A stretch of DNA of 64,000 nt from Streptomyces jeddahensis (GTDB lineage Bacteria > Actinomycetota > Actinomycetes > Streptomycetales > Streptomycetaceae). The notes under the pieces were generated by a model that did no database searches, was not told the DNA's origin, and worked only from the letters and a program-made list of their open reading frames with translations. A program made the translations under genes and the position numbers. Positions 59,840 through 64,000 of this stretch are shown piece by piece (positions within the stretch are counted from its first letter, which is position 1; the number at the start of each line of letters is the position of its first letter). The stretch covers positions 1-64,000 of the forward strand of contig NZ_LOHS01000071.1 of the NCBI RefSeq assembly GCF_001642995.1, in the 5' to 3' direction.

Positions 59840-59906
59840 GCCGTCCGGAGTCGCTCTTCCCGGCGCGTGAATGACCCCTCCACGACGTTCTCCCGAGGAG
59901 TGCACC

Positions 59907-61037
59907 GTGACCTCGACCAGCCTGCCGGACAGCCTGATCGCCACTCTCCCCGGCTCCTCCTACACGGATCCGGAGATCTTCGCCCAGGAGCAGGAGCGCA
60001 TATTCGAGACCATGTGGTTCTGCGTCGCGCGCGCCTCAGAGCTGGCGAAGCCCGGCGCCTTCCGCACCGTGGACGTGGGCCGCGAGAGCATCCTCGTCAC
60101 CCGGGCGCGTGACAACTCCGTCCGTGCGTACTTCAACGTGTGCCGGCACCGCGGAGCCAAGCTCTGCACCGAGGAGACCGGTGAGGTCAAGCGGGCTTTC
60201 CAGTGCCCGTACCACGCCTGGACCTACGATCTGAACGGCAAGCTCGTCGCGGCGCCCAACCTCACCAAGATGCCCGACGTCGGCCGCACCGAGTACGGCC
60301 TGGTGAGCGTGGCGGTGCGCGAATGGCTCGGCTATGTCTGGGTCTGCCTCGCGGAGAACCCGCCCTCCTTCGAGGAGGACGTCATCGGCGAGGTCATCGC
60401 CCGCCTCGGCGACGTCGAGTCGATCGAGCGCTACGACATCGAGAACCTCTCCGTCGGCAAGCGGATCGTCTACGACGTCAAGGCGAACTGGAAGCTGATC
60501 ATCGAGAACTTCATGGAGTGCTACCACTGCGCCACGATCCATCCCGAACTCACCGAAGTACTCCCGGAGTTCGCGGACGGTTACGCCGCGCAGTACTACG
60601 TCGGCCACGGCGCCGAGTTCGGTGACGACGTCCAGGGCTTCACCGTGGACGGCTCCGAGGGTCTGGACCGTATCCCGGGCGTCGCCGAGGACCAGGACCG
60701 CCGCTACTACGCGATCACCGTCAAGCCCCAGGTGTTCATCAATCTCGTGCCCGACCACGTGATCTTCCACCGGATGTATCCGGTGTCCGTGGACCGCACC
60801 GTCGTCGAGTGTGACTGGCTGTATCTGCCGCACGTCGTCGAGAGCGGCAAGGACGTCAGCCGGTCCGTGGAACTCTTCCACCGGGTCAACCAGCAGGACT
60901 TCGACGCCTGCGAGCGCACGCAGCCCGGAATGAGCTCCCGGATGTACGCCAAGGGTGGCGTGCTGGTGCCTAGCGAGCACCACATCGGCGCCTTCCACGA
61001 CTGGGTGAACGAGCGCCTGGGCACGCCTCAGGGCTGA
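59907..61037 (+). CDS. Rieske non-heme iron oxygenase, probable glycine betaine demethylase
   Basis: A 376-aa alpha subunit. Rieske ligands are C79, H81, C100 and H103 (CRHRG; CPYHAW). The mononuclear iron site is H207 and H212 in NFMECYHCATIH with a later Asp (about QQDFDACE). It resembles GbcA, which hydroxylates a methyl group of glycine betaine so that it leaves as formaldehyde, giving dimethylglycine. The neighbouring BCCT transporter, BetA-like dehydrogenase and formaldehyde module favour that substrate. Stachydrine or carnitine oxygenases are alternatives. Start at GTG 59907 has GAGGAG upstream. It ends convergent with the iclR gene. Confidence 0.85.
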   Translation: MTSTSLPDSLIATLPGSSYTDPEIFAQEQERIFETMWFCVARASELAKPGAFRTVDVGRESILVTRARDNSVRAYFNVCRHRGAKLCTEETGEVKRAFQCPYHAWTYDLNGKLVAAPNLTKMPDVGRTEYGLVSVAVREWLGYVWVCLAENPPSFEEDVIGEVIARLGDVESIERYDIENLSVGKRIVYDVKANWKLIIENFMECYHCATIHPELTEVLPEFADGYAAQYYVGHGAEFGDDVQGFTVDGSEGLDRIPGVAEDQDRRYYAITVKPQVFINLVPDHVIFHRMYPVSVDRTVVECDWLYLPHVVESGKDVSRSVELFHRVNQQDFDACERTQPGMSSRMYAKGGVLVPSEHHIGAFHDWVNERLGTPQG

Positions 61038-61038
61038 C

Positions 61039-61836
61039 TCAGCCCAGGTAGCCCATCCGGTGGCTGATCTCCTCCGCGCCCTTGAGCAGCACTGGGGAGA
61101 GCTCGTGCAGGCGCTCCTCGGTGAACCGGTAGGAGGGCCCGGAGGCGCTGAGCGCCGCGATGACCTCTCCGTCCCGGTTGCGCACCGGGGCGGCCATCGC
61201 GTGCAGACCGACCTCCAGCTCTTCCAGGGTGAAGGCGTAGCCCCGCTCCCGCGCCTCGGCGATGTTCTTCTCGAGCTTCGTCTTCGCGGTGATGGTGTGC
61301 GGGGTGACCTTCTTCATGCTGGAGGCGGACAGCAGCGCGGCGCGCTCCTTCGCGGGCAGGTGGGCCAGCAGGATCTTGCCGCTCGAGGTGGCGTGCAGGG
61401 GAGTCAGCTGGCCGACCCAGTTGTGCGCGGTGACGGCCCCCGGACCGCGCACCTGGTACAGGTTGATCGCGTAGTGCTCCTGCATCACGGCGATGTTGAC
61501 CGTCTCGCCGATCTCCTCGGCGAGACGTTCGCAGATGGGGCGGCCCTGCTGGGTGATGTCGATACGGCCTGTGACGGCGCCGGCCAGGCGTACGATGCCG
61601 AAGCCGAGCCGGTACTTGCCGCGCTCACCGGCCTGCTCCACCAGACCGCGCGCCTCCAGGGCGCCGAGCAGGCGGAAAGCGGTGGACTTGTGTACGTCGA
61701 TCTCGCCCGCCACCTCACTGACGCCCGCTTCGCCACGCTGCGCGAGGATCTCCAGGACGCTGATGGCGCGGTCCACCGACTGCACGCCGCCGGCTTGCGA
61801 ATTCGACGTTTCCGTGTCAGGGCTGTAGTTGCTCAC
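61039..61836 (-). CDS. IclR family regulator of the betaine/C1 locus
   Basis: A 265-aa IclR protein. Helix-turn-helix: SVDRAISVLEILAQRGEAGVSEVAGEIDVHKSTAFRLLGALEARGLV (about 17-63). Effector domain: ETVNIAVMQEHYAINLYQVRG, TPLHATSSGKILLAHLP and EELEVGLHAMAAPVRNRDGEVIAALSASGPSYRF. The start at GTG 61836 is placed six bases after a TATAGT -10, so the message is probably leaderless. It is divergent from betA with the best copy of the GTTG-N9-CAAC repeat between them. It is the natural candidate to bind that repeat; the effector may be choline, betaine or a breakdown product. Confidence 0.88.
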   Translation of the reverse strand: MSNYSPDTETSNSQAGGVQSVDRAISVLEILAQRGEAGVSEVAGEIDVHKSTAFRLLGALEARGLVEQAGERGKYRLGFGIVRLAGAVTGRIDITQQGRPICERLAEEIGETVNIAVMQEHYAINLYQVRGPGAVTAHNWVGQLTPLHATSSGKILLAHLPAKERAALLSASSMKKVTPHTITAKTKLEKNIAEARERGYAFTLEELEVGLHAMAAPVRNRDGEVIAALSASGPSYRFTEERLHELSPVLLKGAEEISHRMGYLG

Positions 61837-61842
61837 AGTGAA

Positions 61843-61848
61843 ACTATA
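61843..61848 (-). promoter_or_regulatory. -10 element of a leaderless iclR transcript
   Basis: On the minus strand TATAGT ends six bases before GTG 61836, which puts the expected transcription start on or next to the start codon. No Shine-Dalgarno is present. The -35 region is poor (TTGCAG at 19-bp spacing). Confidence 0.55.
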
Positions 61849-61902
61849 CGCGCAGTAAACAACGCCCCTGCAAGTAACAGCACCGAAACCAAGATGTAGG
61901 AA

Positions 61903-61933
61903 GTTGCGTCGCTCGCAACCTGGTGCGTATAGC
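61903..61933 (+). promoter_or_regulatory. betA promoter with overlapping GTTG-N9-CAAC operator
   Basis: GTTGCG-TCGCT-CGCAAC (61903-61919) has perfect 6-bp arms. A -35-like TTGCGT (61904-61909) lies inside it, with TATAGC (61928-61933) 18 bp downstream as -10. A protein bound here would cover the -35 region of betA, which fits repression. ATG 61988 follows. Confidence 0.7.
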
Positions 61934-61987
61934 GCGACCGGGTCTAGCATGCCTCGCACATCTACGGCGCGAGCGAGACGAGGCACC

Positions 61988-63658
61988 ATGGCTCCCCTGC
62001 AATACGACTTCGTCATCGTCGGTGGTGGTTCGGCCGGCAGTGCACTGGCGAACCGGCTCTCCGCTGACCCGGCCAACCGGGTGCTGGTCCTGGAGGCGGG
62101 CCGGTCGGACTACCCGTGGGATGTCTTCATCCACATGCCCGCGGCGCTGACCTACCCGATCGGCAGCCGGTTCTACGACTGGAAGTACGAGTCCGAGCCC
62201 GAGCCCCACATGGGCGGCAGGCGCATCTATCACGCGCGCGGCAAGGTGCTGGGCGGGTCCAGCAGCATCAACGGCATGATCTTCCAGCGCGGAAACCCCA
62301 TGGACTACGAGCGCTGGGCTGCCGACCCGGGCATGGAGACCTGGGACTACGCACACTGTCTGCCGTACTTCCGGCGGATGGAGAACTGTCTGGCAGCCGA
62401 CCCGGACGACGAGTTCCGCGGCCACGACGGCCCCCTCGTCCTGGAGCGAGGCCCGGCGACCAACCCCCTCTTCGGCGCCTTCCTCAAGGCCACCCAGGAG
62501 GCGGGCTACGTCCCCACCGACGACGTCAACGGCTACCGGCAGGAAGGCTTCGCCAAGTTCGACCGCAACGTCCATCGCGGACGTCGCCTGTCGGCCTCCA
62601 AGGCGTACCTGAAGCCCGCGATGAAGCGGCCGAACCTCACCGTCAAGACCCGCGCCCTCGTCACCCGCGTCCTCTTCGAGGGCAAGCGCGCCGTCGGCGT
62701 CGAGTACCAGCGCGGACGGGGAGCGCTCCAGCAGGTCCGCGCCAGGGAGGTCATCCTCTGCGGCGGCGCCATCAACTCCCCGCAGCTGCTTCAGCTCTCC
62801 GGCGTCGGCAACGCCGAGGAACTGCGCGCCCTCGGCATCGACGTCGTCCACGACCTCCCGGGCGTCGGCGAGAACATGCAGGACCACCTGGAGGTCTACG
62901 TCCAGTACGCCTGCAAGCAACCCGTCTCCATGCAGCCGTACATGGCGAAGTGGCGCGCACCTTTCATCGGGTTGCAGTGGCTCTTCCGCAAGGGCCCGGC
63001 CGCCACCAACCACTTCGAGGCAGGCGGCTTCGCCCGCAGCAACGAGGACGTCGACTACCCCAACCTGATGTTCCACTTCCTGCCCGTCGCGGTCCGCTAC
63101 GACGGCTCCTCGCCTGCCGGTGACCACGGCTACCAGGTGCACGTCGGACCCATGTACTCGGACGCCATCGGCTCGGTGAAGATCAAGAGCAAGGACCCGC
63201 GCGAACACCCGGCGCTTCGCTTCAACTACCTCTCCACCGAGCAGGACCGCCGCGAATGGGTCGAGGCGATCCGGGTTGCCCGCAAGCTCCTCAACCAGCC
63301 CGCACTCGCCCCGTACAACGGCGGGGAGGTCTCACCGGGACCGTCGGTGGAGACGGACCAGGAGATCCTCGCCTGGGTCGCCAAGGAGGGCGAGACCGCC
63401 CTGCACCCGTCCTGCACCTGCAAGATGGGCACCGACGAGATGTCCGTTGTCGACCCCACCAGCATGCGGGTGCACGGCGTGGAGGGCCTGCGCGTGGTGG
63501 ACGCGTCGGTGATGCCCTATGTCACCAACGGCAACATCTACGCGCCCGTCATGATGATCGCCGAGAAGGCCGCCGACCTCATCCTCGGCAAGGAGCCCCT
63601 GGCGCCCTCGAAGGCCGCGTACTACCGCCACCGTGACGCCCAGAAGCAGGCGGGGTAG
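61988..63658 (+). CDS. betA: GMC family choline dehydrogenase-like oxidoreductase
   Basis: A 556-aa FAD flavoprotein of the glucose-methanol-choline family. FAD motif [20 protein letters not shown] signature 1 [20 protein letters not shown]; signature 2 [16 protein letters not shown]; catalytic His in [11 protein letters not shown] and the second in [13 protein letters not shown]. Length and sequence pattern match BetA, which oxidises choline to betaine aldehyde and can continue to glycine betaine. No separate betaine aldehyde dehydrogenase is in the window. ACGAGG precedes ATG 61988. The next gene starts within a few bases after the stop. Confidence 0.88.
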   Translation: MAPLQYDFVIVGGGSAGSALANRLSADPANRVLVLEAGRSDYPWDVFIHMPAALTYPIGSRFYDWKYESEPEPHMGGRRIYHARGKVLGGSSSINGMIFQRGNPMDYERWAADPGMETWDYAHCLPYFRRMENCLAADPDDEFRGHDGPLVLERGPATNPLFGAFLKATQEAGYVPTDDVNGYRQEGFAKFDRNVHRGRRLSASKAYLKPAMKRPNLTVKTRALVTRVLFEGKRAVGVEYQRGRGALQQVRAREVILCGGAINSPQLLQLSGVGNAEELRALGIDVVHDLPGVGENMQDHLEVYVQYACKQPVSMQPYMAKWRAPFIGLQWLFRKGPAATNHFEAGGFARSNEDVDYPNLMFHFLPVAVRYDGSSPAGDHGYQVHVGPMYSDAIGSVKIKSKDPREHPALRFNYLSTEQDRREWVEAIRVARKLLNQPALAPYNGGEVSPGPSVETDQEILAWVAKEGETALHPSCTCKMGTDEMSVVDPTSMRVHGVEGLRVVDASVMPYVTNGNIYAPVMMIAEKAADLILGKEPLAPSKAAYYRHRDAQKQAG

Positions 63659-63661
63659 GCG

Positions 63662-64000
63662 TTGGGTGCCGCAGGGCTGAGGGTGCTGCTGCACAGCGTC
63701 CGCTACGAGGTGCTGCCCGCCAAGGCGACCGAGGACAAGGTCCTCGCCCACGTCCCGCGCGACGTCGTCGTCACCGTGACGGCGTCGCCGGTCAAGGGCC
63801 TGGAACCGACCCTCGACCTCGCCGGTCGGCTCGCGGGGCACGGCTACCGGGTCGTCCCGCACGTGCCGGCGCGGCTGCTGCGGGACGACGGGCATGTGAA
63901 GGAGGTCGTCGACCGTCTCCGCGAGGTCGGCGTCGACGACGTCTTCGTGCCGGCGGGCGACGCGGATCCGCCGGCCGGCACGTACGAGGGAGCGCTGCCG
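63662..64000 (+). CDS. Methylenetetrahydrofolate reductase-like protein, 5' part only
   Basis: The frame after the betA stop reads LHSVRYEVLPAKATEDKV, HVPRDVVVTVTASPVKGLEP, GHGYRVVPHVPARLLRD and VDDVFVPAGDADPPAGTYEG up to the window edge. This matches the N-terminal barrel of MTHFR-like proteins, which handle methylene- and methyl-tetrahydrofolate. Start is uncertain: TTG 63662 or GTG 63683. It lies 3 bp (or 24 bp) after betA and is probably co-transcribed. It suggests that part of the C1 units released from methyl groups goes through folate. The 3' end is outside the window. Confidence 0.75.
   Translation, partial: MGAAGLRVLLHSVRYEVLPAKATEDKVLAHVPRDVVVTVTASPVKGLEPTLDLAGRLAGHGYRVVPHVPARLLRDDGHVKEVVDRLREVGVDDVFVPAGDADPPAGTYEGALP

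Overview
The window is high-GC DNA with strong third-position G/C bias, GTG and TTG starts, mycothiol- and F420-type enzymes, and LamG- and CBM-bearing secreted hydrolases. This points to a Streptomyces or close actinobacterial chromosome, in a catabolic and accessory region. Everything here was read by eye from the sequence; family names come from recognised motifs, not searches.

Layout. 1-5.6 kb: a frameshifted aldo/keto reductase, a PLP dehydratase divergent from a TetR regulator, a dienelactone hydrolase and a serine esterase. 5.7-12.4 kb: an aryl-CoA catabolic operon (cupin, TesB thioesterase, acid-CoA ligase, two-domain aryl-CoA monooxygenase/reductase, 4HBT thioesterase) with a divergent RidA; this gene set fits anthranilate (2-aminobenzoate) or salicylate degradation via CoA thioesters. 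12.7-23.8 kb: an arabinoxylan-type locus with a large LamG/clan GH-A/CBM glycosidase, a LacI regulator, a GH62 arabinofuranosidase and a sugar ABC importer without its own ATPase, interrupted by a FAD monooxygenase gene. 23.9-30.2 kb: a PPOX enzyme, a secreted LamG protein, a small XRE protein, a class C beta-lactamase-fold hydrolase and an FG-GAP lipoprotein. 30.2-34.2 kb: a redox operon (broken OYE, SDR, LLM flavoprotein) divergent from a PadR regulator. 34.3-42.3 kb: MscS channel, HhH-GPD protein, Dps, epimerase, PfpI-like protein, TauE permease, two corrinoid genes (cobK, cobF) and a DUF309 protein. 42.5 kb: tRNA-Pro(GGG) followed by a terminator and a short 4-hydroxy-2-oxovalerate aldolase remnant. 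42.9-45.9 kb: probable quinate/shikimate genes (3-dehydroquinase, MHS transporter, TIM-barrel isomerase/dehydratase). 45.9-50.1 kb: two IclR regulators and a small meta-cleavage operon.

50.6-64.0 kb is the most coherent system. It holds an FdhF-type formate dehydrogenase, a PabB-like enzyme, a BCCT betaine/choline transporter, S-(hydroxymethyl)mycothiol dehydrogenase, an MBL hydrolase, a three-component Rieske oxygenase (ferredoxin, reductase, oxygenase), an IclR regulator, a BetA-like GMC dehydrogenase and the start of a methylenetetrahydrofolate-reductase-like gene. Together they could import choline or betaine, oxidise choline, demethylate glycine betaine oxidatively, and burn the released formaldehyde through mycothiol to formate and CO2, with a folate branch. 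A 17-bp inverted repeat GTTG-N9-CAAC occurs before at least four of these transcription units, twice over a promoter of the same geometry, and is a candidate operator for the local IclR protein.
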